Assembly: GCA_903889425.1 (NCBI GenBank) | Contig: CAISXI010000454.1 | Location: forward strand, 1 to 34,599 | Direction of reading: 5' to 3' | Source: an uncultured Roseiflexaceae bacterium | GTDB lineage: Bacteria; Chloroflexota; Chloroflexia; Chloroflexales; Roseiflexaceae | DNA: 34,599 nt | Part shown: one piece after another, positions 1-9,218 of the stretch | How positions within the stretch are numbered: the stretch's first letter is position 1 | How the letters are laid out: the number at the start of each line of letters is the position of its first letter | Made by a program: the position numbers and the translations under genes | The notes under the pieces: generated by a model | The model's input: only the letters and a program-made list of their open reading frames with translations | What the model was told of the DNA's origin: nothing | Database searches by the model: none

Positions 1-34
1 ATGCCATTATTGTACACCAAAGAGACGTCGTATC

Positions 35-75
35 GGGCGAATAGCGGCGAATGCATTCGCCGGCATTATTCGCCC
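35..75. repeat. Nested imperfect palindrome (outer arms GGGCGAATA/TATTCGCCC; inner 18-bp perfect palindrome CGGCGAATGCATTCGCCG at 45-62)
   Basis: Read directly: gggcgaata-g-cggcgaatgcattcgccg-gcat-tattcgccc. Confidence 0.85.
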
Positions 76-76
76 A

Positions 77-123
77 TACTTCCGACTTCACTTCCTCATT
101 CCGACTTCACGCTTCCTACTTCA
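77..123 (-). repeat. Short tandem-like repeat, three units of TGAAG-N2-GGAAG-N2 type on the minus strand (77-90, 91-109 with 5-bp expansion, 110-123)
   Basis: Minus strand reads TGAAGTAGGAAGCG TGAAGTCGGAATGAGGAAG TGAAGTCGGAAGTA; same unit as at 16346-16380. Confidence 0.7.
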
Positions 124-170
124 TAAGTGGTATAGTGGTGATGGTTCGATTTTTCATAGGAGTACTCACA

Positions 171-896
171 ATGACGCGTGTATTGGTATGGAATGAATTC
201 CGCCACGAGAAGGACCCAACCCATTCCGCCGGCACCATCTACCCCAAGGGTATTCATGGCGCTATTGCCGATGGTCTCAAGTCTAGCAGCAGTGACTTTG
301 TGGTAAACACTGCCACTCTCGACGACCCCGAACATGGTTTGACCGAGGCTGTATTGGCCCAAACCGACGTGTTGGTGTGGTGGGGACATATGGCCCACGA
401 CGCCGTCCAAGACGATATCGTCGTACGGGTCAAAAAACATGTGGTCGAACGTGGCATGGGCTTGATTGTGCTCCACTCCGGTCACTTCTCAAAAATCTTC
501 AAGTCGTTGATGGGCACCACCTGTGACCTCAAGTGGCGCGAATCTGACGACATCGAGCGGGTGTGGGTCATCGAGCCGAGCCATCCAATTGCGGCCGGCG
601 TGCCCCAACACTTCGAGCTCCCCGAAGAAATGTACGGCGAGCGCTTCGATATCCCCGCCCCCGACAATTTGGTGATGGTGAGCTGGTTCACCGGCGGCGA
701 AGTATTCCGGAGCGGTTGCTGCTATCATCGCGGCAACGGCAAAGTTTTCTACTTCCGCCCTGGCCACGAATCATACCCCACCTACTTCGACAAAAACGTC
801 CAGTTGGTCATCGCCAACGGCGTGCGCTGGGCTGCCCCCAACGGGTTGGTCCGCCCCAGCTATGGCAACCACAAGGCCCTCGAAGGCCAAAAATAA
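171..896 (+). CDS. ThuA-like (trehalose utilization family, GATase1-like fold) protein
   Basis: Protein from internal Met: [36 protein letters not shown]...[13 protein letters not shown]...[14 protein letters not shown], characteristic of ThuA-like proteins. The ORF start at 51 runs through repeats, so 171 is preferred. Confidence 0.85.
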   Translation: MTRVLVWNEFRHEKDPTHSAGTIYPKGIHGAIADGLKSSSSDFVVNTATLDDPEHGLTEAVLAQTDVLVWWGHMAHDAVQDDIVVRVKKHVVERGMGLIVLHSGHFSKIFKSLMGTTCDLKWRESDDIERVWVIEPSHPIAAGVPQHFELPEEMYGERFDIPAPDNLVMVSWFTGGEVFRSGCCYHRGNGKVFYFRPGHESYPTYFDKNVQLVIANGVRWAAPNGLVRPSYGNHKALEGQK

Positions 897-909
897 CCCT
901 GTGCTGGTG

Positions 910-943
910 ACGTACCGCGGCCCTGCGCCGCGGTACGTTTTTT
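910..943 (+). terminator. Rho-independent terminator
   Basis: acgtaccgcgg-ccctgcg-ccgcggtacgt followed by TTTTTT. Confidence 0.85.
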
Positions 944-970
944 CATCAACAATTACCAAAAGGAATCACC

Positions 971-2155
971 ATGCCCCGTGCCGAAATCACCCTGCCGCGC
1001 AATTTACGCGATGCCCTGCGCCGTGGCCACCCGTGGGTCTACCGCAATCACCTCGATGCCGCCATTGATTTGGCCGATGGCACCGAGGTGGTGGTGCGTT
1101 GTGCGGGCTGGCGCGGGATTGGGTTGTGGGATGCCCAAGGCCCCATCGCCATCCGCATCTATACCACCGCCAATCGTATCGACGCCACCTTGATTACCCA
1201 GCGCGTCCGCGAGGCCTGGCAAGGCCGCTCCATATTGCGCGCCCAAGGGGTGACCGCCTACCGCTGGCTGTTTGGCGAAGGCGACGGCCTGCCAGGTATC
1301 ACTGTCGATTTGTACGGTAACGTCGCCGTGCTTCAGAGCTATGGTAGTGGCCCTGCGAGTATCGTCCATCACGTGGTGACTGCCTTGGTGGCAGTAAATC
1401 CCGATTTGGTGGCCGTGCTGGGCAGCAAAAACCGCGACGACGACACTACCACCCCGCAACGCCGCGCCGTGCTCTGGGGCGAGGTGCCCGACCACGAATT
1501 AGTGGTACAAGAGCACGCCGGGTTGCAGTTTGTGGTGGATCCACAGGTTGGCCAAAAAACCGGCTTGTTCCTCGATCACCGCGAAAACCGCCAGACCTTG
1601 ATGCACTATGTTGCTGGTTTGAGCGTGCTCAATTGTTTCGCTTATACCGGCGCTTTTTCGCTGTATGCCCTCAAAGGGGGCGCGCGCAAAGTGGTCAGCG
1701 CCGACAGCGGTCATGGCCTCGCTGAGGCTGCCGACCGCAATATCGCCCTCAATCAATTGCCCGCCGATCGCCATCAGTTTGTCACCCAAGATTGTTTTGA
1801 TTTACTCCAAAAAATGACCGGCGATGGGCGAAAATACGACTGTATCATCCTCGACCCGCCCAGCTTTGCCCGCACCCGCCAACAGCGTGATGCGGCCATG
1901 CAGGCCTATACCCGCCTCAATATGCTGGCGCTCAAGTGTCTGACCCCCAATGGCTTGCTGGTGTCGGCTAGCTGTACTAGCCAAATCGGCCCCGAAGAGT
2001 TCCGCGCGATGTTGGCGACCGTCGCGACCAACAGTGAAAAACGCCTGCAAATCGTGCATGAAGCCGGGCACGCCCTCGATCACCCCGTGCCGACGCACTT
2101 CCTCGAAGGGCGCTACCTGAAGTTTATTATTGCCCGGGTCAGCGAAATGTGGTGA
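971..2155 (+). CDS. Class I SAM-dependent rRNA methyltransferase, RlmI/RlmK-like (PUA + MTase)
   Basis: LRDALRRGHPWVYRNHL N-terminus, VGQKTGLFLDHRENR, VLNCFAYTGAFSLYA, IILDPPSFAR motifs. Confidence 0.92.
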   Translation: MPRAEITLPRNLRDALRRGHPWVYRNHLDAAIDLADGTEVVVRCAGWRGIGLWDAQGPIAIRIYTTANRIDATLITQRVREAWQGRSILRAQGVTAYRWLFGEGDGLPGITVDLYGNVAVLQSYGSGPASIVHHVVTALVAVNPDLVAVLGSKNRDDDTTTPQRRAVLWGEVPDHELVVQEHAGLQFVVDPQVGQKTGLFLDHRENRQTLMHYVAGLSVLNCFAYTGAFSLYALKGGARKVVSADSGHGLAEAADRNIALNQLPADRHQFVTQDCFDLLQKMTGDGRKYDCIILDPPSFARTRQQRDAAMQAYTRLNMLALKCLTPNGLLVSASCTSQIGPEEFRAMLATVATNSEKRLQIVHEAGHALDHPVPTHFLEGRYLKFIIARVSEMW

Positions 2156-2184
2156 GTCGCTAAATTCAGTGGGATAGCTTTCTG

Positions 2185-2216
2185 AAACTGTGCACAATGC
2201 GTGCACAGTTTTTTTG
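2185..2216 (+). terminator. Rho-independent terminator
   Basis: aaactgtgcac-aatgc-gtgcacagttt followed by T run. Confidence 0.85.
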
Positions 2217-2263
2217 TCTGTATATACAAATTATGAGAAAATGAACAAATGCTGTGCAATATA

Positions 2264-2292
2264 TTGACAAAACATGAAAACGGGATTATAAT
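2264..2292 (+). promoter_or_regulatory. Consensus sigma70-type promoter: TTGACA-17 bp-TATAAT
   Basis: ttgaca at 2264-2269, tataat at 2287-2292, exactly 17-bp spacer, directly upstream of the TetR gene. Confidence 0.85.
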
Positions 2293-2295
2293 ACT

Positions 2296-2307
2296 TACCG
2301 TTCGGTA
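2296..2307. promoter_or_regulatory. Candidate TetR-family operator TACCGttCGGTA
   Basis: 5-bp inverted repeat TACCG/CGGTA just downstream of the -10, overlapping the expected transcription start. Confidence 0.65.
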
Positions 2308-2321
2308 TATAAAGGGGTGAC

Positions 2322-2936
2322 ATGGCACGAGACGGCGCACAAACCGCAGAGCGCATATTGCAAGTGGCGCGCCAACTGTTCATGGAACGGGGCTTTAGTG
2401 GCGTATCAATCAATGATGTGGTGCAACAGGTAGGCATTACCAAGCCGACGTTGTATTACCACTACGCCGACAAAGAGGCCTTGTATGTGGCTATGGCAGT
2501 GCGGATGTTGACCCAAATGGGGGATGAAATGAACGCGGCGATTGCGGCCATCGACGGTAGCTTTGCACAGTTATTGTGCAGAGTGATTGAAATGATTCAG
2601 TCACACAACGCCGAAGACACGCGTATGTTGCGTCACGAGATTCGCACCTATTTATCACCACAATGGCAAGCGCAATTAGCCGAACAGTTTTATCGCACCA
2701 TGATGGATCCATTAGAGTCGATGATGGCGCAGGGATTGGCGACCAAGCAGATTAGCGGTGGCACTGCAGCCGAGCTCGCCATGATGTTTTTATGTTTTAT
2801 TGAGGCATTTAGTGGACCAGAAGGTGCCGCTATCCAGATGCATATTGATGCAACGCGGATGACCCACATGTTTTTGTATGGCGTAAGTTACCAAGAGGAG
2901 CAATACCATGGCAGTGATTTCACAAAGTTGGCGTAA
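2322..2936 (+). CDS. TetR/AcrR family transcriptional regulator
   Basis: N-terminal HTH: AERILQVARQLFMERGFSGVSINDVVQQVGITKPTLYYHYADKEALY. Confidence 0.95.
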   Translation: MARDGAQTAERILQVARQLFMERGFSGVSINDVVQQVGITKPTLYYHYADKEALYVAMAVRMLTQMGDEMNAAIAAIDGSFAQLLCRVIEMIQSHNAEDTRMLRHEIRTYLSPQWQAQLAEQFYRTMMDPLESMMAQGLATKQISGGTAAELAMMFLCFIEAFSGPEGAAIQMHIDATRMTHMFLYGVSYQEEQYHGSDFTKLA

Positions 2937-4590
2937 TCGTGTCCCCCAGATTTCGGGACGAATGATGGTTATTATTGGCGTCGTCATCGTGGCAATTGTG
3001 GGTGTAATTGTCTTTAGTTCGGTGCAAAGCAACGCCGCCGCCACCGCCATCGGTGCGACCGTCACCGCTACCCAAGGGGACATTACGGCCAGTATTACCG
3101 CCACCGGCAAAATGACGCCCCGCAGTAGTGCGGATTTGAGTTATACCAGCGGCGGACGCGTCGCAGAAGTGTTGGTGGTGGCTGGTGATAGTGTGGCAAA
3201 GGATGCACCGCTGGTCAAGCTCGAAGACAACATGTTGTCGCTCGATGCCCAATCTGCCACCGCCGCCATGGACCAAGCCCAAGCTGATGTGGCAGTGGCT
3301 ACGGCCCAATTGGCTGGTGCCCAAGCGGTACTCAACCAAACCGTCGGCAGTGTGACGGCCAACGACATTACCGCCGCCCGGGCGATTTTGACCGAAGCCC
3401 AAGCCCGTTTGGCGTTGCTCAGCAACGGTACCCGCGCCGAAGTGTTGGCGCGCACCCAAGCTGCCGTGGTCGATGCCCAAGCCAACCTCGATACCCAGCG
3501 CAAAACTTTGTCAGTGGCCAAGGAACAAGCCGATACCTTGGTGGCTCAGCGTGCCAATGATTTGGCCGATGCCCAATCAGCGATGACTGGCGCCTATGAA
3601 GACAATCAACACGTGATTGCCAAAGGCACCGATCCCCGCACCGGCCGTGAATTGAGCCAAAGCGATGCCCGAGACTATGCCGGCAAATATAACGAAACCG
3701 TGCGTGCCACCGAAAACGCCACGGCGTTGCTTGCCCAAGCCACCCGTGACGCCGACGCTGCCCGGCAAGCCGAAATCAGTGGGATTGCTACTGCCGAATC
3801 ACGTTTAATCACCGCTCAAGCCGATTTGACCGCCCTAACTAGTGGTGCCGGTGCTGATGTAGCCGCTGCCAAAGCGGCTGTGGCAATTGCCGATTCAAAC
3901 CTCGGTAAATTGCTTGGTGACCAACGTAACGCCCAAGTCGCCGCCCAAGAAGCCAATGTCGCCGCCGCCAAAGCCGGCCTTGATCGTGCCAATGCCCGTT
4001 TGACCCAAGCCCAAGCCCAAGCCCAAATGGCCGGCGTCAAGCTGGACGATGCCACCTTGACTGCCCCGTTTGCAGGGGTGGTGGCTGATGTGAATGCCAA
4101 AGTGGGTGAATTAGTCACCACGGCGCCGGTAGTCAATTTGATTGATATCACCAAATTTGCGGTCGAAATCACTGTTGACGAAGTCGATGTGGCCTATGTG
4201 GCTGTCGGCCAGTCTGTAGCGGTGTTGGTCGATGCCCTTGGCGAACCCGCCTTGCAAGGTACGGTGGTGCGTATCGCGCCCCAAGCCACTATCAACAACG
4301 GAGTGGTGTCGTACAAAGTCACCGTCGAAGCAACCCCCGATCAACGGGTGGTCAAATCTGGCATGACTGCGTCGGCGCAAATCATTACTGCCCAAGCCAA
4401 AAACGCCATCGGCTTGCCTCGCGCTGCGGTGCATCTGATCGACGGCGTACAAAAAGTGACCGTGGTCAAAAATGGCGTCCGTGAGGTTCGTACCGTCGAA
4501 ACCGGCGTGAAGGGTGACGATTTGGTCGAAATCAAAAGTGGCATCGTGGCGGGCGACGTCATCGAAATCGACGGCGAGGCAAGTAAATGA
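2908..4590 (+). CDS. MacA/HlyD-family periplasmic adaptor (efflux membrane fusion protein)
   Basis: N-terminal TM, lipoyl-like halves, long Ala/Gln-rich coiled coil, DATLTAPFAGVVADVNAKVGELV and VEITVDEVDVAYVAVGQ; overlaps tetR end. Confidence 0.9.
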   Translation: MAVISQSWRNRVPQISGRMMVIIGVVIVAIVGVIVFSSVQSNAAATAIGATVTATQGDITASITATGKMTPRSSADLSYTSGGRVAEVLVVAGDSVAKDAPLVKLEDNMLSLDAQSATAAMDQAQADVAVATAQLAGAQAVLNQTVGSVTANDITAARAILTEAQARLALLSNGTRAEVLARTQAAVVDAQANLDTQRKTLSVAKEQADTLVAQRANDLADAQSAMTGAYEDNQHVIAKGTDPRTGRELSQSDARDYAGKYNETVRATENATALLAQATRDADAARQAEISGIATAESRLITAQADLTALTSGAGADVAAAKAAVAIADSNLGKLLGDQRNAQVAAQEANVAAAKAGLDRANARLTQAQAQAQMAGVKLDDATLTAPFAGVVADVNAKVGELVTTAPVVNLIDITKFAVEITVDEVDVAYVAVGQSVAVLVDALGEPALQGTVVRIAPQATINNGVVSYKVTVEATPDQRVVKSGMTASAQIITAQAKNAIGLPRAAVHLIDGVQKVTVVKNGVREVRTVETGVKGDDLVEIKSGIVAGDVIEIDGEASK

Positions 4591-5339
4591 GCACTGACGT
4601 CGTTGCGATTCACAACGTCTCCAAAATCTTCGATGGCGGTGACAACCGCGTCGTCGCCTTGGATAACGTCTCGGTTACCATTGCCAAAGGCGAAATGGTT
4701 GCCATCATGGGACCGTCAGGGAGTGGCAAAAGCACCTTGATGACCATCATCGGTTTGCTCGACGTACCGACGAGTGGCACGTATTTGCTGGATGGTATCG
4801 AGACGAGTGGACTTGATCGCACGGCCCAAGCAGGCGTGCGCAACCAAAAGCTCGGTTTTATCTTCCAAAACTTTAATCTGTTACCGCGACTGAGTGCCCT
4901 GCAAAACGTCGCCTTGCCGATGGTGTATGCTCGGGTGGGAGTCAGCGAACGGGAAGCGCGGGCCAAAGCAGCGCTCGAAGCGGTGGGTTTGGGGAATCGC
5001 CTCAATAACCGTCCCAATGAGCTGTCTGGCGGCCAAAAGCAACGGGTGGCGATTGCCCGGGCCTTGGTCAACAATCCCGCAATTTTGTTGGCCGACGAGC
5101 CAACCGGTGCCCTCGACAGTCGTACCGGTCAAGAGATTATGGCGTTGTTTCGCCAACTCAACCGTGAACAAGGCATCACGGTGATAGTGGTAACCCACGA
5201 CGCTGAAGTCGGCAAGCAGATGGATCGTATCGTCAGCTTGCGTGACGGTCAATTAAATATGGATGCCTTGCACGAATATTACGGAATTAACACTGACGCC
5301 TTGGGGCGGGTTGTGAAGGAGGTGCCACATGTGGGGTGA
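4587..5339 (+). CDS. ABC transporter ATP-binding protein, MacB/LolD-like
   Basis: Walker [10 protein letters not shown], signature [15 protein letters not shown], Walker [17 protein letters not shown] overlap with upstream gene. Confidence 0.95.
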   Translation: MSTDVVAIHNVSKIFDGGDNRVVALDNVSVTIAKGEMVAIMGPSGSGKSTLMTIIGLLDVPTSGTYLLDGIETSGLDRTAQAGVRNQKLGFIFQNFNLLPRLSALQNVALPMVYARVGVSEREARAKAALEAVGLGNRLNNRPNELSGGQKQRVAIARALVNNPAILLADEPTGALDSRTGQEIMALFRQLNREQGITVIVVTHDAEVGKQMDRIVSLRDGQLNMDALHEYYGINTDALGRVVKEVPHVG

Positions 5340-6579
5340 ACAATTACGCATGGCATGGCAAAGCTTGCGCGCCAACACCTTTCGTTCGCTATTGACCATG
5401 TTGGGGATTATCATTGGTTCGTCCACCTTGGTGTCGGTGTTGTCGTTGGGCAATGCCTTGCAAGGGCAAGTGTTTGAGCGCTTTATTGACTTGGGGACGC
5501 GGCGGGTGGCGATTTTGCCTGGCGACCCCGATGCCAACGGCGCTCGGGTATCGTCGGGATATGGCTTGTTGTCAATCAAGGACTTTAATGCCTTGGACAA
5601 AATGGTCACCACCCACCCTGATATTTTTCGCACCATCGTCCCTGAAGTCGCCCTCAAAGTACGGGCTCGCTCAGGCACTGTCGAAGTCGATTCGTTGGTG
5701 GTGGGTACGGGTGCCGATTATCAAAAAGTCCAATCGGTACCCATCGAAGCTGGGCGGTTTTTTACCCTTGACGAAGAACAAGCTTCTGATCGGGTGGCCG
5801 TACTTGGGTCACTCGTAGCCGAGGATTTGTTTGGCAAAGGTCCCGAAAATCGGGTCAAGGCAGTAGGTCAAACCATCATCATCAATGGGCAGAGCATCAA
5901 AATCCTGGGGGTGATTAAAGGCGCCGGCGGTCCTTTTTCGTCGGACCAACGTATCCTCGTACCATCTGGCACAGCCCGCTTGCGCATCGCCGGCAACCAA
6001 GACTTGCCTGGCCGGGGACTCAAGATGTCGTCGATTTTGTTGGGGTTACGCACCGAAGGGGTCGTGACCAAAGCCGAAGCCTTGATTACGGCGACGTTGC
6101 GCGATGCGCGCAATGTGCCAGTGGGCGCCATCGACGACTTCAAAATCAATTCACCGACCCAGGCCTTGGGGATTTTGAATGGCATTAACAGTGCAATCAC
6201 CGGCTTCATTGCGGTGGTGGCAGGGATTAGTTTGGTCGTCGGTGGGATTGGGATTATGAACATCATGTTGGTGGCAGTGACCGAACGTACCCGCGAAATC
6301 GGCGTACGCAAAGCCTTGGGTGCTACTGACCGTGATGTGCTTGGTCAATTCGTCATCGAAGCTGCCACCATTAGTCTGATTGGCAGTCTAATTGGGATTG
6401 GGTTTGCGGTGGCGTTGGTGTTAGCGATTGCATCGGCGGCGGGACTGGGGATGATTCTGTCGATTCCGGCGGTGATTATTTCGTTGATTTTTGCCTTAGG
6501 CATCGGGATTGGTTTTGGCTATTACCCGGCCAAACGAGCGGCCTTGTTGTTGCCTATCGAAGCCTTGCGCTACGAATAG
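5329..6579 (+). CDS. ABC transporter permease, MacB/FtsX-like
   Basis: MAWQSLRANTFRSLLTMLGIIIGSSTLVSVLSLG; C-terminal GGIGIMNIMLVAVTERTREIGVRKALGAT. Confidence 0.95.
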   Translation: MWGEQLRMAWQSLRANTFRSLLTMLGIIIGSSTLVSVLSLGNALQGQVFERFIDLGTRRVAILPGDPDANGARVSSGYGLLSIKDFNALDKMVTTHPDIFRTIVPEVALKVRARSGTVEVDSLVVGTGADYQKVQSVPIEAGRFFTLDEEQASDRVAVLGSLVAEDLFGKGPENRVKAVGQTIIINGQSIKILGVIKGAGGPFSSDQRILVPSGTARLRIAGNQDLPGRGLKMSSILLGLRTEGVVTKAEALITATLRDARNVPVGAIDDFKINSPTQALGILNGINSAITGFIAVVAGISLVVGGIGIMNIMLVAVTERTREIGVRKALGATDRDVLGQFVIEAATISLIGSLIGIGFAVALVLAIASAAGLGMILSIPAVIISLIFALGIGIGFGYYPAKRAALLLPIEALRYE

Positions 6580-6592
6580 TCTGGCATGTATC

Positions 6593-6627
6593 AGCGCACC
6601 ATAGCCACGGCTATGGTGCGCTTTTTA
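6593..6627 (+). terminator. Rho-independent terminator of the efflux operon
   Basis: agcgcaccatagcc-ac-ggctatggtgcgct followed by TTTTTA. Confidence 0.85.
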
Positions 6628-6634
6628 TTGGGGA

Positions 6635-7480
6635 ATGGAGCGAGTCATGCAGGCAAATATCGACGTGTTGACCGCGATGAATGTCGCTGATTTACAAAAA
6701 TCATTCAAGGTTGATCAGCGACCAGTGCTGCGTCGGATTGTGGCGGTGCTGGGGTGGTGGCCGGCGCGGCGTTTGGCACAGAGTATGGCGGCCTGCGACC
6801 ACTTGGCCGGTCAGCAAAGCCTAGCGGCCGCCGGGCAGGTGATTGTTGATCAATACGCCACGCAGGTAGATTATGTGGGCACCGCGCATATCCCACGGAC
6901 CGGCGCAGTCCTCATCTGTGCCAATCACCCGGGTATGGTCGATACTTCGGCATTGTTTGTGGCGATTAATCGCCCCGATGTGCTGGTGATTGCCGCCGAT
7001 CGGCCATTGCTCCGGGCCTTGCCCAATGTGGCAGCCCGTTTGATTTGTGTACCCGATGAAGTCGCTGGCCGCGCCCAGGCGATGCGAATTGCAGCCCGGC
7101 ATTTGCGCAATGGTGGGGCGTTGTTGACTTTTCCGGCTGGGCATATCGAGCCTGATCCAGCGGTGATGGATGATGCAGATGCGACGCTGGTTGATTGGTC
7201 AGCGGTCACGGCGTTGTTTTGTCGCTTGGTCCCAGGCTTGCCGGTGGTGGGAGCGCTGGTGAGTGGGGTGATTTCGGCCCGCGCCCTGCAAAACTGGTGG
7301 GTGCGGCGCATGCCGGTCCGTAAAGACCGTGATTGGTTTGCCGCCACTTTGCAATTAATCGTGCCGTGGTACCGCGCCACGTTAGTGCGGGTGCGCTGTG
7401 CCCCGCCGCTGATTGGTAGTGAGGGATTGATTGATGGTATGCGTGAATTAATTGCCCAAGAACGTATTGCCCGCCAGTAG
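6635..7480 (+). CDS. PlsC-like 1-acyl-sn-glycerol-3-phosphate acyltransferase family protein
   Basis: CANHPGMVDTSALF (NHxxxxD) and FPAGHIEPDPAV (block III-like) motifs. Start may be 6647 (MQANID). Confidence 0.82.
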   Translation: MERVMQANIDVLTAMNVADLQKSFKVDQRPVLRRIVAVLGWWPARRLAQSMAACDHLAGQQSLAAAGQVIVDQYATQVDYVGTAHIPRTGAVLICANHPGMVDTSALFVAINRPDVLVIAADRPLLRALPNVAARLICVPDEVAGRAQAMRIAARHLRNGGALLTFPAGHIEPDPAVMDDADATLVDWSAVTALFCRLVPGLPVVGALVSGVISARALQNWWVRRMPVRKDRDWFAATLQLIVPWYRATLVRVRCAPPLIGSEGLIDGMRELIAQERIARQ

Positions 7481-7542
7481 GTACGAGGCATGCAGTAGGT
7501 GCGAGGCATGCAGTAGGTGCGAGGCATGCCTCGCACCTACTG
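7475..7542. repeat. Three tandem 18-bp copies (CAGTAGGTRCGAGGCATG) ending in a 32-bp perfect palindrome (7511-7542)
   Basis: Copies at 7475-7492, 7493-7510, 7511-7528. cagtaggtgcgaggcatgcctcgcacctactg equals its own reverse complement. Confidence 0.95.
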
Positions 7543-8160
7543 GGTTTTGGCACGCAACAACAACCATTGCCAGCGCCGCATCATGAGCCAGGCCAAAAAC
7601 GAATAATGGGTGGTATCGATGCGGTAGCCGGCTTGGGTGTAGAGAGCCAACGCTGCCCGGTTGGTAGCGCTGACAAATAAACAGAGTGATGCGAGATTGA
7701 GCCGACGTGCTTCGCTGCTGGCGTGTTGCATGAGGGCCCGGGCGACCCCCCGCCGTTGATAATTACTCCGCACGGCCACATCGCTGATATAGAGTTCGTT
7801 GTTGGCGATGGGGTGGTCAATAATCGACAAGGCAGTCAGGGCATACATGGCACGCCCAAACCCTAATGCTTTGATGAACAACCACTCCACGGCGACAGGG
7901 GGCAATTGGCGCATCGTTATGCGCGCGCGCAAGGAGATGGTGGCCACAATCTGATCATCGAGTATGGCTACCCACATGCCTTGTAGGCCGGCGGGGCCTT
8001 GACGGCGCCAGGTTTCGGCCATTAATTCAACGCCAATCTGAAATTTGGCACGCCCAAAGGCCGCTAGGAATTTGTCGTTGAAGGCATCGCTATGGACTGC
8101 GACGACACCAGCGATATCTGCGGGGGTGGCGGCACGAATGGTAATTGGGGAATCGCTCAT
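7537..8160 (-). CDS. GNAT family N-acetyltransferase
   Basis: ITIRAATPADIAGVVAVH...ELYISDVAVRSNYQRRGVARALMQHA...LFVSATNRAALALYTQAGY. Confidence 0.92.
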   Translation of the reverse strand: MSDSPITIRAATPADIAGVVAVHSDAFNDKFLAAFGRAKFQIGVELMAETWRRQGPAGLQGMWVAILDDQIVATISLRARITMRQLPPVAVEWLFIKALGFGRAMYALTALSIIDHPIANNELYISDVAVRSNYQRRGVARALMQHASSEARRLNLASLCLFVSATNRAALALYTQAGYRIDTTHYSFLAWLMMRRWQWLLLRAKTQ

Positions 8161-9014
8161 ACCGCAAACCGTAGCACCTCACGGCGCCCTGTGGCTGGCG
8201 GGGTGATGCGGGTGAGGGTTTCGTTGCCATAAAACCAACGCCAAAAAATCCGGGGCACGCGCGTCATGCCACCACCTTGGCTGGCGTGACATTGCCAGGC
8301 GGTGATTTTGGCGGGGATGACATGCCGGCAATCGACGGTGGTGGTGATGGGGGTGGCTTCTTCGGCGACCCGTACCACGTCGATATCGCCGTTGCGCCCA
8401 AAGGCGCGAGGGTTGCGCCCAATTACCCGCATCAGCAAAATAATTGCGCGCAATAGGGTGGTCGAAAACGTCGAATAAAACAAATTGGGTACCTGCCAGG
8501 TGGTTTGGGCGAGGGCTGCTAGTGTGGCATGGTGAATGGCAATATGATCGGGGTGACCATAGCCACCGTAGGGTGGGAAGGTGATGACGAACTCGGGTTT
8601 GATGTCATCGATGAGGGTTGCTACGCGGGTGGCCACGTCACCTACCGGTGCTTGTACGAGTGCTTGGGGGTTTTGGTTATCGGGGCTGCCAGGCATGTTG
8701 CTGTCGCGGTAATTGAGGAAGTGGACGGCACCGAGGTCGAGGGCGTCGGCGGCGGCCATTTGTTCGGCAGTACGTAGGGCACGGACGTCGGGGTAGGTGG
8801 TGAGGTAGTGGGCATCAACGGTGCCACATTCACCACGAGTAGCACAGATATAGTGCACTTCGATACCGGCATGGCGCGCCGCGAGGATGATCCCGGCGTT
8901 GCCAAAGGCTTCATCGTCGGGGTGGGCATAAATAACCAACATGCGCCGTGCGGCCGTAAGCGGGCGGCGGTAGATACTTTCGGTTTGGGGTGAATAATGG
9001 GGTATATCGCTCAT
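8157..9014 (-). CDS. PIG-L/LmbE family deacetylase
   Basis: LVIYAHPDDEAFGNAGIIL and FPPYGGYGHPDHIAIH metal-binding motifs; ATGA overlap with downstream GNAT gene. Confidence 0.93.
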   Translation of the reverse strand: MSDIPHYSPQTESIYRRPLTAARRMLVIYAHPDDEAFGNAGIILAARHAGIEVHYICATRGECGTVDAHYLTTYPDVRALRTAEQMAAADALDLGAVHFLNYRDSNMPGSPDNQNPQALVQAPVGDVATRVATLIDDIKPEFVITFPPYGGYGHPDHIAIHHATLAALAQTTWQVPNLFYSTFSTTLLRAIILLMRVIGRNPRAFGRNGDIDVVRVAEEATPITTTVDCRHVIPAKITAWQCHASQGGGMTRVPRIFWRWFYGNETLTRITPPATGRREVLRFAV

Positions 9015-9190
9015 GGCACGACTCCTTTTTGGTTGTTGCTATTACTATACCGCATCCCTTGACGTATAGGGAGTGATTGGTTTTGATTGGCAATGACTCC
9101 ATACCGCAATATGACAATGATTCACCTGCTCGTGTGGATGAATGAGCGTAAATGGTTTGGGTCTACGAAAGGACACTACGGTTGTGCCTG

Positions 9191-9199
9191 TGGTATAAT
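9191..9199 (+). promoter_or_regulatory. Extended -10 promoter element TGGTATAAT
   Basis: tggtataat 20 bp upstream of the predicted ATG at 9219. Confidence 0.6.
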
Positions 9200-9218
9200 T
9201 ACCTCAAATTACAGGAGT

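Noticed and set aside
51-170. N-terminal extension of the ThuA-like ORF ([24 protein letters not shown]...)
   Set aside because: It translates the palindrome/short-repeat region. The conserved protein begins at Met 171.
7475-7542. CRISPR-like array
   Set aside because: The three 18-bp copies are directly adjacent with no spacers, and no cas genes are present.
9087-9218. N-terminal extension of the membrane protein ORF
   Set aside because: Contains the TGGTATAAT promoter element. ATG 9219 has a ribosome binding site and fits better.
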